Of a DNA stretch of 64,000 nucleotides, positions 1-62,849 are shown piece after piece. The stretch comes from Bettongia penicillata ogilbyi (taxonomy: Eukaryota > Chordata > Mammalia > Diprotodontia > Potoroidae): the NCBI GenBank assembly GCA_023548195.1, contig JAJHZJ010000252.1:4999242-5063241 (forward strand). The letters are read 5' to 3'. The notes below the pieces were generated by a model, which made no database searches, was not told where the DNA came from, and saw only the letters and a list, made by a program, of their open reading frames with translations. Position 1 is the first letter of the stretch; each line of letters opens with the position of its first letter. A program made the position numbers and the translations under genes.

Positions 1-71
1 TGTAGGAAAGAAGGGTGAACTGTGCTTTTAATGCTACAAGTTATCACTTTTTTATAGCTTATGTTTATTAA

Positions 72-285
72 GGGGCACCTAGGTGGTGCAGTTGATAAGA
101 GTCCTGGGTCTGGAATCAGAGAGACCTGAGTAGTTCAAATCCAATAAGACGCTTACTAGTTATATGTGATTCTGGGCAAGTTACTTAACCCTGTTTGTCT
201 TAGTACCTCATTTGTAAAATGAGCTAGAAAAGGAAATGGTAAACAACTCTATATCTGATCAACAACTATAAATAGTTATTAAAAC
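72..285 (+). repeat. Marsupial tRNA-derived SINE
   Basis: Head 'cacctaggtggtgcag', middle 'tgggcaagttacttaacc' and tail 'gaaaaggaaatggtaaac' are the three conserved blocks of this family. Diverged copy. Confidence 0.85.
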
Positions 286-734
286 ACTCAATGACTTTAA
301 GATAAATCCAAGTAACCTAGCCATTTCTAATATATAAGATACTATAGTTTCAGACTTTCTAACTTCGATGTTGCTTCTAAATTATTTTTAAAATGAGCTG
401 GTTCTCTCACATCCCCTTAATAATTGTGCCACTTAGATTGATAAGACAAAACATTTTGCTTTTCTCTTACTAGCTTGTGGTAATCTTTTCCTCTCTTAAA
501 ACCTCCGCAAGTTGAAAGGTTTGTTTAATTCTTCAGCTGATTCTAGATTATATTTCAAAATAAATTTGCTTATTTTTGTTAGTAACAAAGGTGATAATGG
601 TGATTGGGAAGTGTAGACACAAAACAGTTGTGGAGATTCCCATCAATAAATGACCATTTTGAAGGAGGTGGAAGTGAAAAGGTTCCTAAAGGTGAAGAAG
701 TAGAATGAAGTCCTCCAGTGCTGCCATCACACTG

Positions 735-958
735 TCATTGTTCTTTAATTGTGTTCAATTCTTTGTGATCCAATCAAGAGTTTTCTTGGCAAAGACATTG
801 GAGTGGTTGGCCATTTTCTTTTCCAGTTTATTTTATGGATGAGGAAACTGAGGCAAACAGTTAAGTGACTTGTCCAGGGTCATACAGCTAATAAGTTTCT
901 GAGACCAGATTTGAATTCAGAAAGAGAAGTCTTCTACTGTGCCACTTGGTTGCCTCTG
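735..958 (-). repeat. Marsupial tRNA-derived SINE, antisense
   Basis: Reads in reverse: tail 'tttcttggcaaagacattgg', 'gaggaaactgaggcaaac', then the tRNA-like head near 'gtgccacttggttgcctc'. Confidence 0.85.
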
Positions 959-959
959 T

Positions 960-1738
960 CATCACCTAAATTATTGGTCTCGCTGCCTTAAGACTCTTCC
1001 CCACTCTAATCAGTCCATCCTCCATTCAAGGGCCTTAAGTAATCTTCCTACAGCTTAGGTCTGATCTCATCCACCCCTACCCATCTCAAACTCCTCTCCC
1101 CCTACTGCATAACTCCAAAGGCTCCCTATCACTTCCAAGATCAGATATAAAACCCTATGTTTGGCAATCAAAGTCTTTCACACCCTGGGCTCTTCTTGCC
1201 CATTAAATTGTCAGCTCTTTGAGAACAGGAGCTGTCTGTGCCCCTTTTATCCCCTATCGTCAACACTTAGCACAGTGCCTGACACATAGAAGGCATCTAA
1301 AAGTTGATTGACAGACTCACCTTTTCAGTCTTCTTGCCCCTGTATCTTCAACTCCCACCCCTTCTGCACACCCACATGCTCTTCCCTTCAGGGACACTGG
1401 CCTTACTACTGTTCTTTGCAGGGGATGCTCATCTCCTGATTCCAAGCATTTTCATTTGCTCACCCCCATGCCTGGAATCCCATCTCAACCTCTTGGCTTC
1501 TTGGCCTCCTTCCAGTCACAGATAAACTCTCACCCTCTATATGCCAATGCTTTTCTTCTGTTGATTACATCCAATTTATCCTAGATGTAGATTTTCATAC
1601 TTTTTTATGTGTTATCTCCTTATTAGACTCTGAGCCCCTCAAGAGCAGGGACTGTCTTTTGCTTTTCTGAATATGGCTAGGGCATAGCCAAGTGCCTGGC
1701 ACAGAGTAGGCACTTAATAAAAAATGTCATTGACTGAC
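960..1738 (+). repeat. L2 LINE 3' region with nested L2 end
   Basis: Matches the end of L2 ('ctccctatcacttccaagat', 'atgcctggaatccc', 'gagcagggactgtctttt', 'gcctggcacagagtaggc'). A second L2 terminal fragment (about 1202-1328) splits it. Both pieces are non-functional. Confidence 0.8.
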
Positions 1739-2214
1739 AGACCATCTCCAAGAAGAGAATCAATAGGTGTTCCAAGAACAGCTGAAGAGGTTTGAAGACA
1801 AGAAAACCACCCAACACAGGAAGGTTCAGAGCACTATAAAAATGGGAGTTCTCATTCTTTGTCTTGGAAGCTGAAGTCTTTACTGGCCCTTGTGTGCAGA
1901 GGAAAGTCACCAGATGAAGACTGATTAGCAAGCTCATGTCAGTCAAACTTTGCCATATTTACAATAATATAAAAGTTGCTTTCAACTGCAGGTTAGGGCG
2001 AAGTTTTAGGAAGGATAGGATGTAGACTGGACCTGGGATTTCATTGAGATAGGGAACTCCAAGGGGGAGGATACTCCCCCTACTGATATGTCAACATATT
2101 CCCAGCAAGGTAGGGTATTAGAGAGTCGCCTAGAACATTGGAAGGTTACTAATAATGATAACAGTAATCCTTGTTATATAATTATTATATAGCACATAGT
2201 TATAGTAATAATGG

Positions 2215-2700
2215 GAAGCAACTATACAGCCTTTAACATCTACAAAGGACTTCACAAATATTAACTGAGCCTCACACAACTTTGACAGGGTGGTGCTATC
2301 ATTATCCCCATTTCACAGATGAAGAAACTGAGGCAAGCAGAGATTAAGTGATTTGTCATGGGTCACCCAGCCAGTAAGTGGCAGCTAAGTGCTGCAATGG
2401 ATAGGGGACTTGGAGTCGGGAAGACTCATCTTTGTGAGTTCAAATCTGGTCTCAGACACTTACCAGCTGCGTGATCCTGGATATCATTTAACCCTGTTTG
2501 ACTCAGTTTCCTCATCTGTAAAATGATCTGGAGAAGGAAATGTCAAACCACTCCAGTATCTTTGCGAAGAAAACCTCAAATAGAGTCACGAACAGTCAGA
2601 CACAACTGAAAATGACCGAACAACACCCAGCTAGAATGAACCAGGGGCAGAACTTGAACTCGGATCTTTCTGGCTTTGAAGGCGCTTCTCTGACATCTAA
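2215..2700 (-). repeat. MIR-like SINE split by another SINE
   Basis: The MIR-like part runs antisense at about 2215-2380 ('tttcacagatgaagaaactg', 'gtcacccagccagtaagtgg') and resumes at 2625 ('acccagctagaatgaacc', 'cagaacttgaactcgg'). The interruption at about 2381-2624 is a separate tRNA-derived SINE on the plus strand. Confidence 0.75.
2381..2624 (+). repeat. Marsupial tRNA-derived SINE nested in a MIR
   Basis: 'ggacttggagtcgggaag', 'gtgagttcaaatctgg' and 'ctggagaaggaaatgtcaaa' are the family blocks. It is flanked by similar 'acccag' sequences at 2365 and 2625, consistent with a decayed target-site duplication. Confidence 0.8.
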
Positions 2701-3450
2701 CAAAATGATTTTTAAAATTGTTTTGCTTTTCAGCGTAAGCTATGCTAAATTGCAGTGATGCAGGGAGGTAGATTAATTATAGCTATAGAGCCTTTCAGCA
2801 TTCGGTAAGGCAATAAATCTTGTGACTTTATCTTTAAAGAAAGCAGAACTGCTAATAATGCTGCCTTGCAAATTTATGGAGCCATTCCAGCAGTCTTTGA
2901 ATTTGCAGGGATTAAAAAAAAATAACCACCCAAACACAGCAACAACAGCCAAAATTCCTGGCCAAAGATTTAGCTAGTTTTGGATGCTCTTTATCATTTC
3001 GATGAGTTTCTGCCTCAGAACAATGCTGGGATTATTTTTAATACTGGATTTTTTTCCTTTTAATAGTAATGAGAGACCTTTGACATCCAATGAAATGTTT
3101 AAACTCTAATTGTTTCCAAATAAAGCATTTTATAAATTTTATCCATGAGTATAAATGTTACATATGAATATTCTATCAATAAAAACAAACCTAATAGTAA
3201 ATCTTGAATGTAAGCAATAGTTTCTTCCAAGGATTTTTAAGTGAGTTTTATTTTTTCCTTCATGTTGAATGTGGGCATTATCCTTACTGTTATTGTATCC
3301 TTGCCTCTTGCTTCCCTCACAAACCTTTGAAAATCCAAATTATCTCATTTATCTAAATTTATGTTGGTAGGACAGGGAGCATCAGCAAGATATTTCCCAA
3401 ATCTGCACTGACTGTGAAGTTTCCAACAGATGTATTTCTCATTTTATCTG

Positions 3451-3671
3451 GATAGAGTGCTGGACCTGGAGTCAGAAAGACCTGAGTTCAAATCTGATCT
3501 TACCATCTGTGTGACCCTGGGCAAGTCATTTGACGCTGTTTGACTAAGTTTCCTCATCTGTAAATTGGACTAGAGAAGGAAATGGCAAACCAGTACAGTA
3601 TCTTTGCCAAGAAAACCCCGAATGGGGTCACAAAGAGTCAGATATAACTGAAATGACTGAATAACAAACAG
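3451..3671 (+). repeat. Marsupial tRNA-derived SINE
   Basis: 'ggacctggagtcagaaag', 'gtgaccctgggcaagtca' and 'gccaagaaaaccccgaatgg' are all present. Head slightly truncated. Confidence 0.87.
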
Positions 3672-4231
3672 TAAGTTGTCTTTACTGTGCTGGCCCAGTT
3701 AGTGCAGAAATAATAGAGAGGATGAGGCAAGTAGAGAATGAGACACAGGAACTTGTTTTTATCTTTTTGCAGTTTCGACTGTTGTACAACATTACTTACA
3801 CTTCATATTTTCTGTCGTGTGACTGAATGTCTGGAACTAAAGAAAGAATGATGAATTTCTATTTTTGGTAGAACAATGGGGATTTATTTTTTTAACTTTT
3901 TTTTATAACAGTAGGAGGTGGCAAAGATTTTAGCTATATGACAGCTAATTTATGTAGCTTGGCAGGGAATCAATTCATGTATCCAGTATAGACAGCAGTG
4001 CTAGAGGGGAAAATGACTGTACTTTATGACTTTTAAACTTTTTTTTCCTTTGTCAACTCAGTAAACATTTCTTAGAAAAGTACCATATGAAAAGCATTCT
4101 GCAAGGACCCAAAGGAAAAAAATGAAAGTCAGGTTCTGCTTTTAAGGAGCTTCAGGGACATAAAAGAAAAGATATGGGTTAGGATGTGGTACCTAATCTA
4201 AAAACCTTGAAAGAAATTCAGAATTCTAGGA

Positions 4232-4938
4232 GGTAGAGGTCAGTCAGTCCTGTATTTATGAAGTACCTCAAAGAGTAAGGTCTGGGGATACAAAAAAAAG
4301 CAAAAAAGAAAAACACAAAATAAGGATCCACCCCCCTGAAAAATAAAACCCAGTCCCTGGAGGAGCTCACAGTCTAATGGCAGAGTTAACTTATGTACAA
4401 ATATTTTATTACAAACAAGTTAAATACAAGATAAATTGGGAATGAAAGGGGGGTGGCAGTGGTAGAGCAGCTAAAATTAAGGAGACCTGGAAAAGGGTTC
4501 TTGCAGAGGGTAGAACTTTAGCTGACTTGAAAGGAGTCATGGAAGCCAGGAGACAGAGATGAAGGGCATTCCAGGGATCATGGACAGATGGTGAAAACAT
4601 TTGGAATCATGTAGATGAATTATGTCTCCTACATCAAACAGTGTCATGTGCAAGAAGCAGGAAGGAGGGGTCACTGGATGGAGGAGGATGTCAGTAGGGG
4701 AGGGAGGAGGGGAATGAGATGTAAGAAGGCTGGAAATTAGGAAGAGGTTATGAAGGGCTTCGAAAGCCAAAGGATTTAGTACCCGTGTTGTGGGGCTGGG
4801 TGACCAGGAAGTTAGTGGTACCCCCAACAGTAATAGGGAAGCTCGGAAATGGGGAACATTTGAGGGGGAGAAATAATTCACAGCCAGGCCTCTGTTTGAT
4901 ATTTGATACCTAGAGATAACAGGGAGTGACAATTTATT

Positions 4939-4972
<34 letters not shown>

Positions 4973-5290
4973 CGGGTGATGTGATCAGACTTGCACTTTA
5001 GGAAGATCATCTCAGTCACTAAGCAGAGGAGGGGGTGAGCTGATAAAGACCTGCACCAGTGTAGTGGCACCAGGACAGAAGGGAAGATATATGACAAAAG
5101 TGGAAACGAGATACTGTATTGCATATGGAGGTGAAAGAAGGAGACATCAAAGATGGTACCTAGATTGCAGGGGTGGGTGATGAGGAGGTTAGAAGTAACC
5201 CCATCAGTAACAGAGAAGTTAGGAAGAGGAGAGTTCTGGAGGGAGGGGGAGTCATAATTCATACCCAGGCAATCTGACTCCAAACCTAGC
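4232..5290 (-). repeat. L2 LINE, long antisense copy
   Basis: Reads antisense from the 3' end ('ccctggaggagctcacagtc', 'tgacttgaaaggagtcatgg', 'gggcattccagggatcatgg', 'gatcagacttgcactttagg'). The open frame of 268 codons on the minus strand here is a relic of L2 plus chance, with no intact domain. A block at about 4786-4886 recurs diverged at 5165-5270, so the copy is rearranged. A GT run sits inside. Confidence 0.8.
4941..4971. repeat. (GT)n microsatellite
   Basis: Uninterrupted GT run of about 15 units inside the antisense L2. Confidence 0.97.
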
Positions 5291-5425
5291 TGTCTTTGCA
5301 CTGAACTATTTTTCTTTTCCCTGGATGAAAGGATGCAATCCATTTGCCTCCATTATATGTCTTACATGTCTTTCCATTATCCTTGTGGGTACCCTTCAGT
5401 TCATGCAGTCCATCTATAGTTCCTG

Positions 5426-5430
<5 letters not shown>

Positions 5431-5470
<40 letters not shown>

Positions 5471-5819
5471 GTCTCTCTCTCTATCTCTCCCTCTCTCTGT
5501 CTCTCTCTCTATCTCTCCCTCTCTCTTTCTGTCTCCCTCTCTCTCTCTGTCTCTCTCTCCCTCTCTCTGTCTCTCTCTCTATCTCTCCCTCTCTCTTTCT
5601 GTCTCCCTCTCTCTCTCTGTCTCTCTCTCTGTCTCTCTGTCTCTCTCTCCCTCTCTCTGTCTCTCTCTCTGTCTCTTTGTCTCTCTCTGTCTCTCTCTGT
5701 CTCTCTGTCTCTCTCTGTCTCTCTTTCTGTCTCTCTCTCTGTCTCTCTCTGTCTCTCTGTCTCTCTCTGTCTCTGTCTCTCTCTCCCTCTCTCTCTCTGT
5801 CTCTCCCTCTGTCTTTCTG

Positions 5820-5855
<36 letters not shown>

Positions 5856-5859
5856 TCTC
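5431..5859. repeat. CT/GT-rich satellite, ~430 bases
   Basis: Built of 'tctctgtctctctctc' style units with 'tctatctctccc' and 'ctttctgtctccctc' variants. Higher-order blocks repeat: 5491-5560 is closely repeated at 5571-5640. Long open frames on both strands here (Ser/Leu-rich and Arg/Glu-rich) are artefacts of the repeat. Confidence 0.97.
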
Positions 5860-5884
5860 AACTAATTCAATGGATCACCATTGA

Positions 5885-6125
5885 ACCCATTGGTAACAGG
5901 CAGGTTGACATAGTAATAATACCTAAAATGTGTATAATGCCTTAAGATTTGAAAAGAGTTTTACAAATATCTCATTTGATCTTCAAAATAACCTTGGGAG
6001 ATCGGTGCTATTTATATCCACATTTTACTGATGCAGAAACTGAAGCATCAGCTAGTAAGTGTCTGAAGCTAAGTTTGAACTCGGCTTTTCCTGACTCCAG
6101 GCTCTATCTGCCACACCACCTAACT
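5885..6125 (-). repeat. MIR-type marsupial SINE, antisense
   Basis: 'tcatttgatcttcaaaataa', 'acattttactgatgcagaaa' and 'tagtaagtgtctgaagctaa' follow the family order in reverse. Confidence 0.8.
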
Positions 6126-6260
6126 GCATCTGTTGTGGATAGAGAGCTGAAATATAGTCAGAAAACTGGAATTTAAGTCCTGCCTCAGCCACCAGTAATG
6201 TGATCATGTGTGCAAGTCTCAGAGACTCAGTTTTTTCATCTGTAAAAGAAGGATAATACA
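6126..6260 (+). repeat. SINE fragment
   Basis: Diverged plus-strand copy: 'tttaagtcctgcctcagcc', 'gtgcaagtctcagagactc', 'tttttcatctgtaaaag'. Confidence 0.6.
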
Positions 6261-6489
6261 ATTTTAGACTCTACCAACTTTACAGAGATGTTGGAAAGAA
6301 AGTACTTTTTTTGGCAAAACTGTGATAATAGATGTGAATTGTTATTATTTAACTACACATTGTTATTATGTTTTTATTTCCAATGAAGATCTGAATCATA
6401 GGACTGCATGATTTGGGAGTTAGATGAAACCGTAGAGATTATTTACTCAACCTCTTCATGCAGGGCTTACAAGAATATAAATGTCTGAA

Positions 6490-6640
6490 ATGATGTTTAA
6501 GTGGGTGCTATTACTATCCCAATTTTACTGATACAGAAACTGAGGCATCAGCTAGTAAGTGTCTGAGGTCTGATTTGAACTCAGGTCTTCCTGACCCCAG
6601 ACCCAGTACTCTATCCACTGAGTCATCTAGCTACCTCAGT
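6490..6640 (-). repeat. MIR-type marsupial SINE, antisense
   Basis: 'ttttactgatacagaaactg', 'gaactcaggtcttcctgacc' and 'tctatccactgagtcatc' are present in reverse order, 50 bases beyond exon 6. Confidence 0.8.
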
Positions 6641-6662
6641 GTTGTTTTAGGAAAACTAATTA

Positions 6663-58164
<51,502 letters not shown>

Positions 58165-58400
58165 CTTTGGCTGATAATGGGAAGGACAGCTGCAGGTATT
58201 CAAGAATTCCTCTGCACAAAGTCAGCAAGCAGAAACAGCTTGGTTAAAGACAGGACCTTCTGTTTGAATGAGGGAGCAAAGGTAATACTGCTTTTCAACT
58301 ACCTTATCTAGCCTTCCTGGTTAGGATCCACACTGTTCAGGGCTACGGGGCAGGTGTACTTAATCCAAATTGCACTGATGTGTAATTTTTAAAGGGATAT
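58165..58400 (-). promoter_or_regulatory. OTC: Putative OTC promoter and 5' UTR
   Basis: The sequence just upstream of the OTC start codon is free of recognised repeats. No TATA box at a convincing distance is seen. Plus-strand TGCACAAAGTCA at 58212-58223 resembles an HNF4-type direct-repeat half site, GGTTAAAGA at 58242-58250 resembles part of an HNF1 or nuclear-receptor site, and AGCAAAGGTAAT at 58275-58286 is another nuclear-receptor-like half site. HNF4 and C/EBP are known to drive OTC in liver. The site calls are inference from short matches. Confidence 0.5.
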
Positions 58401-58799
58401 TAACTCTTGGCTTCCATTTCAGAGCCAAGCCAGGAGAGGTTTTTCCTTAATCTATTGATTGAATCACACAATGGTAGGTTCAACTACCATCCATTAACAA
58501 ATATTTATTGACTGCCTACTGTGGTCAAGGTAGAATGAAATGAGATCAGTGAGACAGCATACATAAAACCCTTTCTAACCCCATAACTTTAAAAAAAAAT
58601 GTGTTATCATTAGTTTTTTTTGATGGGTTCATTAGGACCTATGATTTCATTGGCAGAGGGAAATCTGGTATGGAAACTCCTTCCACGGGTATATATCAAC
58701 AATTTGTCTATAGAAAGTTGCTTGGACACAGAAAGAGTGAATGAGTTTCCCATAGTCACAAAATCAGTTTCAGAGGGACAATTTTAATACTGATCTTGC

Positions 58800-59055
58800 T
58801 AATTTCAAGGTCTTTTTTCTCCATTATTCAGTCATGTCCAACTTTTCATGATCACATTTGGGGTTTTCTTGGTGAAGATACAGGAATGATTTGTCATTTC
58901 CTTTTCTGCATCATTTTACAGATAAGAAAATTGAGGCAAACAGGGTTAGGTGACTTACCCAGGATCACACCGCTAGCTAAGTGTCTGAGGCTAGATTTTA
59001 ACTCAAGACTTCAGGTCTGGTGGTCTATCCACTGTACCACCTACCTGCCCTATTC
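58800..59055 (-). repeat. Marsupial tRNA-derived SINE, antisense, near full length
   Basis: 'ttggggttttcttggtgaag', 'gacttacccaggatcacacc', 'tctatccactgtaccacc'. It is the nearest full SINE upstream of the OTC start. Confidence 0.9.
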
Positions 59056-59429
59056 CTCAAGTGGGCCCCCTCTGTTTCCTATGCCACACTAAGTATTAAA
59101 AATATTATATCACTATAGGAGATACAAAAATAATTAACTCAGAACATGAAAAAATGGCAGAACATAAACTTCTAATATTTTGGAGCTCAGAAATGCCTCC
59201 AAAGTATTATATTTAATAAAGAGCCAGTATCACTCTTAACACAGCAAAACTGGGAATACGCATTCCTCTGTAAGGGAAGGGGAAGATGGAGGGAGGTAAA
59301 GACCTAGAATAAAGACAACTAGATCAGGCAGAAAGAATTCATTAAGTACCTACTATCCGCCAGGTGCTGCGGATACAGTACAAAAAAAATTGAAACAATC
59401 TCTACCTTCGAGGAGCTCACATTCCAAGG

Positions 59430-59690
59430 CATCTGGATAGAGCTTGGGAGTAGATAGAACTCTAAGCCTAGAGTCAGGAAGACCCCAGTTCATAAACTAG
59501 TTGTATGTCCCTGGGCAAGTCTCTATTTACTTCATTTTCTTTAAATATAAAACAGAGATAATAACAACATATACCTCCCAGGGTTGTTGCAAGGATCAAA
59601 TGAGATAATATTTTTAAAGCACTTAGCACAGAGTTTGGCATATAGAAAGCACTATATAAAAGTGAGTTATCATTGTTATTATTAAAGGTG
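59430..59690 (+). repeat. SINE nested in L2
   Basis: 'ctaagcctagagtcaggaag', 'gtccctgggcaagtctctat', 'gttgcaaggatcaaatgaga', 'agcactatataaaagtgag'. The tail is of the MIR-like type. Confidence 0.82.
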
Positions 59691-59724
59691 GGGAGACAAT
59701 AAGTGAACATGAAAATATATACAC

Positions 59725-59768
<44 letters not shown>
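59725..59768. repeat. TA/TG microsatellite
   Basis: (TA)n-(TG)n-(TA)n run inside the antisense L2. Confidence 0.92.
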
Positions 59769-59769
<1 letters not shown>

Positions 59770-60529
59770 CTATGCAGAATAAATATAAATTATTTAAATA
59801 GAAGGTGGTTTGGAAGGGAGAGAACTAGTAGCTGGGAATCAGGAAAGGCTTCATGTAAAAAATGGTGCTTTAGGTGCATCTTAAAGAAAGAGAAGGAGTC
59901 TATGAGAAATAGGTAAGGAAGGCTTGTCTTAAAGTCTTGGAAGTCATCTATCACAAAGGTGAGGAAATGGAAGATGCAGTGTCATATATAAAGAACTGAA
60001 GGAAGGCCAGTTTGACTGGATCTCAGAGAGAGGGAAGGTGGGTAATATACAGGTAGGTGGAGTTCAAACTGTGAAGAGCTCTAAATAGCTAAACAGAAGG
60101 GTTTATCTTTTATCTTAGAGGCAATAGGGAATTTATTCAGAAAAGGAATGATGTGGTTATATATTGGTTTAAGGAGAAACACATTGTGGAATGTGTCAAT
60201 GTAGAAAATTGACCAGAAAAGGGAGAGATCTAAGGCAGGGAGACCAAGGAGGAGACCATTTCAATAGTCTGGCCTAGACTGAGGAGTCAAGGAGAGGGAT
60301 AGGTTTGGGGAATGGGGAGGGATGAGTTCTGTTTTGAATATATTAAGTATGAAATGCCTCCAGGGCATCAGTTTAGAATGTCCATTAGGCAACTGATGAT
60401 GGCTTGAGATCTTCGTATTTGAGAATACCTTCTATCCCAACAAGTCTCAACCAGCCCTATATTCTTCACTGAAACTTACTCATGGTATGTGCTCAATAAA
60501 TAATCCTTAGTCCCTCAAAGATGGAAGTA

Positions 60530-60760
60530 CATTCTCATCTGACCATTTGATTTCATAGCTCTTTATATTCCACTCATACCATTTATAATGGCCCATCTTG
60601 TATTATTTTATTTATCTCTGTAAATGTCATCTCACCATGCTATGGCATTTTGTAAGCAACTTCATGGCAGAGTCTGTCTGTGTCTTATATTTATATCTCC
60701 TCAAACACTTAACCCAGTGCTAATATTTAATAATAACTTAATAACAACACATATTTTGGA
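60530..60760 (+). repeat. L2 LINE 3' end, sense
   Basis: 'tgtaagcaacttcatggcag', 'cacttaacccagtgctaata'. Diverged. Confidence 0.55.
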
Positions 60761-61569
60761 ATTAATATATTTCTTACATGAATGAATGATTATGGTAGCC
60801 CTAGAAAGAGCTATCATCAGGGTAGGGTCTGAAGCACAGCCCATATATTGGCTCTTATCATACAATTTGAAGACCCATAGGCATTATCAAATTTTGGAAT
60901 CTATAATGCCTAATGGCCATAAAAAGAAACAATAGAATGCAGATGTTGATTCTCTAATCTTGTATACTTATAAACATTACACATTATATTTCCTTCTGTC
61001 TTTAAAGTTCACCTGCTTCTGGATGCAAGTCAAGCAATGTCTTCTGAACACAACAGTTACATAATAATATTTGATGAATAAATAAATGTATAAATGAATG
61101 AAGGAGAAAGGTAGTATAGTCCCAGTTGTGGCCCATGGAATTTTTACAAGATTTGGGCACCTAAAGCTAAAGGATCTCTTGCCACCCTTGGAAGTCACAG
61201 TATAGTAGTTACAATGGGAACCTACAACCTCCTTCCAAGTTCTATTAATTCCAAAAATGTCATATATCCCCGGTGCACTTTTTCATTCTCTAGATTATTT
61301 TCTGACTTAGGAACTTTTTTGGGCTCCATGGTGCTTTCATAAGAACGTGCATGCCAGCTTGAAAAGCTCTTTATGGTTAGTAGAAGCTTTCTATATATTA
61401 CCCCACTTCATTTCATTTTTTCCTATCTTGCATAGATAATTAATATTTGTTGAATAACTGTGTATAATTTTGATTAACACAAATGAACTGACAAAATGTT
61501 GTAGCCTGGGCAATAAAATGAAACTCAAGAATTAATATTTATGGAAGATTAAGACTTCTGAGAGGGTAA

Positions 61570-61700
61570 GTGCAGTGGACACAGGCCTGAGCTTTGGCGT
61601 TAGAGAGATGCAATTTCAAGTCTTGAATCTGACAAAGACTAACTGTGTGACGGCACACACGCCATTTAGTCTTTAGGATCTTGAGAAACCCTCTAAACCT
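61570..61700 (+). repeat. MIR fragment
   Basis: 'ggcctgagctttggcgttag', 'gactaactgtgtgacgg'. Confidence 0.55.
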
Positions 61701-61977
61701 TTAGGCTAAAGATGAATTGCTGATTTGCATTGGTGAAAGTTCCCCATAGTGATAAAATCTAAGTGTAGACAAAACAAATCAAAAAGATCCTCAAAGCTCA
61801 CTACATTTGCATGCAATATACACTCTCAGCTACACCTTCTAAGGGCTGAAGACAAGATAGGCAGTTTTTTTAGCTTTATTTGCCTATATGTGATATAATA
61901 CAATGCAAAAAATGAGATAGTGTAGGCAAAACAAAGCATATAAACTTTAAAGACTATATAATTATCTGTGATGATGA

Positions 61978-62170
61978 TTTTTTAATATTAATTTTTTTTT
62001 ATTTTTTAGTGTTCTACAATCACTACCATATCACTTAGATTTTTTTCCCCTCCCTTCCTCTCCTTCCCCTGAAACAGCATACAATTTTATATAGGATCTA
62101 TACATACATTCCTATTAAATGCATTTTCACTATAGCCATGCTGTGTAGAAGAATTATAATGAATGGGAGA
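61978..62170 (-). repeat. L1 3' UTR fragment, antisense
   Basis: Starts with a T-rich run (poly(A) in reverse), then 'cagcatacaattttatatag', 'acattcctattaaatgcatt', 'tgctgtgtagaagaattata', which is the end of a marsupial L1 read backwards. Confidence 0.65.
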
Positions 62171-62173
62171 AAG

Positions 62174-62179
62174 GTGATG

Positions 62180-62211
<32 letters not shown>

Positions 62212-62221
62212 GGTGGTGGTG

Positions 62222-62253
<32 letters not shown>

Positions 62254-62261
62254 GGTGGTGG

Positions 62262-62292
<31 letters not shown>

Positions 62293-62463
62293 GGTGGTGA
62301 TGATGGTGATGATGATGATGGTGGTGGTGGTGATGATGATGGTGATGATGATGATGATGATGATGGTGGTGGTGATGATGATGATGGTGATGATGATGGT
62401 GATGGTCGTGATGATGATGGTGGTGGTGGTAGTGGTGATGATGATGATGGTGATGATGATGAT
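62174..62463. repeat. GAT/GGT triplet satellite, ~290 bases
   Basis: About 96 triplets, all GAT, GGT or near variants, with one 'gtcgtg' and one 'agt' break, abutting the L1 3' UTR fragment. Met/Val- and Ser/Pro-rich frames across it are artefacts. Confidence 0.97.
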
Positions 62464-62849
62464 TTAGTTTGGGTCTCTGTGGAAAAGCTAGAAGCAGTAG
62501 AGAGTGCCACAGAGTATAGAGTAAGAGTCATAGAAAGAGAGACATTACTGCCAATTATTTCCATTTTCTCCTTTCATAGAAATATAACCCAACTAAGCAA
62601 CTCCTCTAATGTAGGATATTTGGAAAGGTGTTTTCTTTTTTGTCAGAATTTCTATACACCAAAGAACTATACCAAAGAAACTACACCAAAGAAAACAGTA
62701 GTACCAGTTGGGTTGCCAGACATGCTCTCTCTACAGGATAAAAAAATCCCATGTTAAATGCCACCAACTCAGTCTTAGCCTCTCTGGGGTATGTATTCTC
62801 CCAAAGACTCTTAAGTCAAGCATAAGTATTTCTTCACTGGAATGGGAAG

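Larger units (their letters stand above)
59330..60420 (-). repeat. L2 LINE, antisense, with nested SINE
   Basis: 'cattaagtacctactatccg', 'ttcgaggagctcacattcc', then after the SINE 'gggaatcaggaaaggcttca', 'aataggttggttt'-like blocks and 'gatgagttctgttttgaata'. One of the more complete L2 copies. Confidence 0.8.

Noticed and set aside
4537..5343. 268-codon open frame on the minus strand
   Set aside because: It lies wholly in an antisense L2 with a GT run inside it (His/Thr repeat in the frame) and shows no intact domain.
5325..5945. 206-codon Ser/Leu-rich frame and the facing Arg/Glu-rich frame
   Set aside because: Both are translations of the CT/GT satellite in which stop codons are rare by composition.
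62138..62564. Poly-Met/Val and poly-Ser/Pro frames
   Set aside because: Direct products of the GAT/GGT triplet array; no start context or conserved domain.
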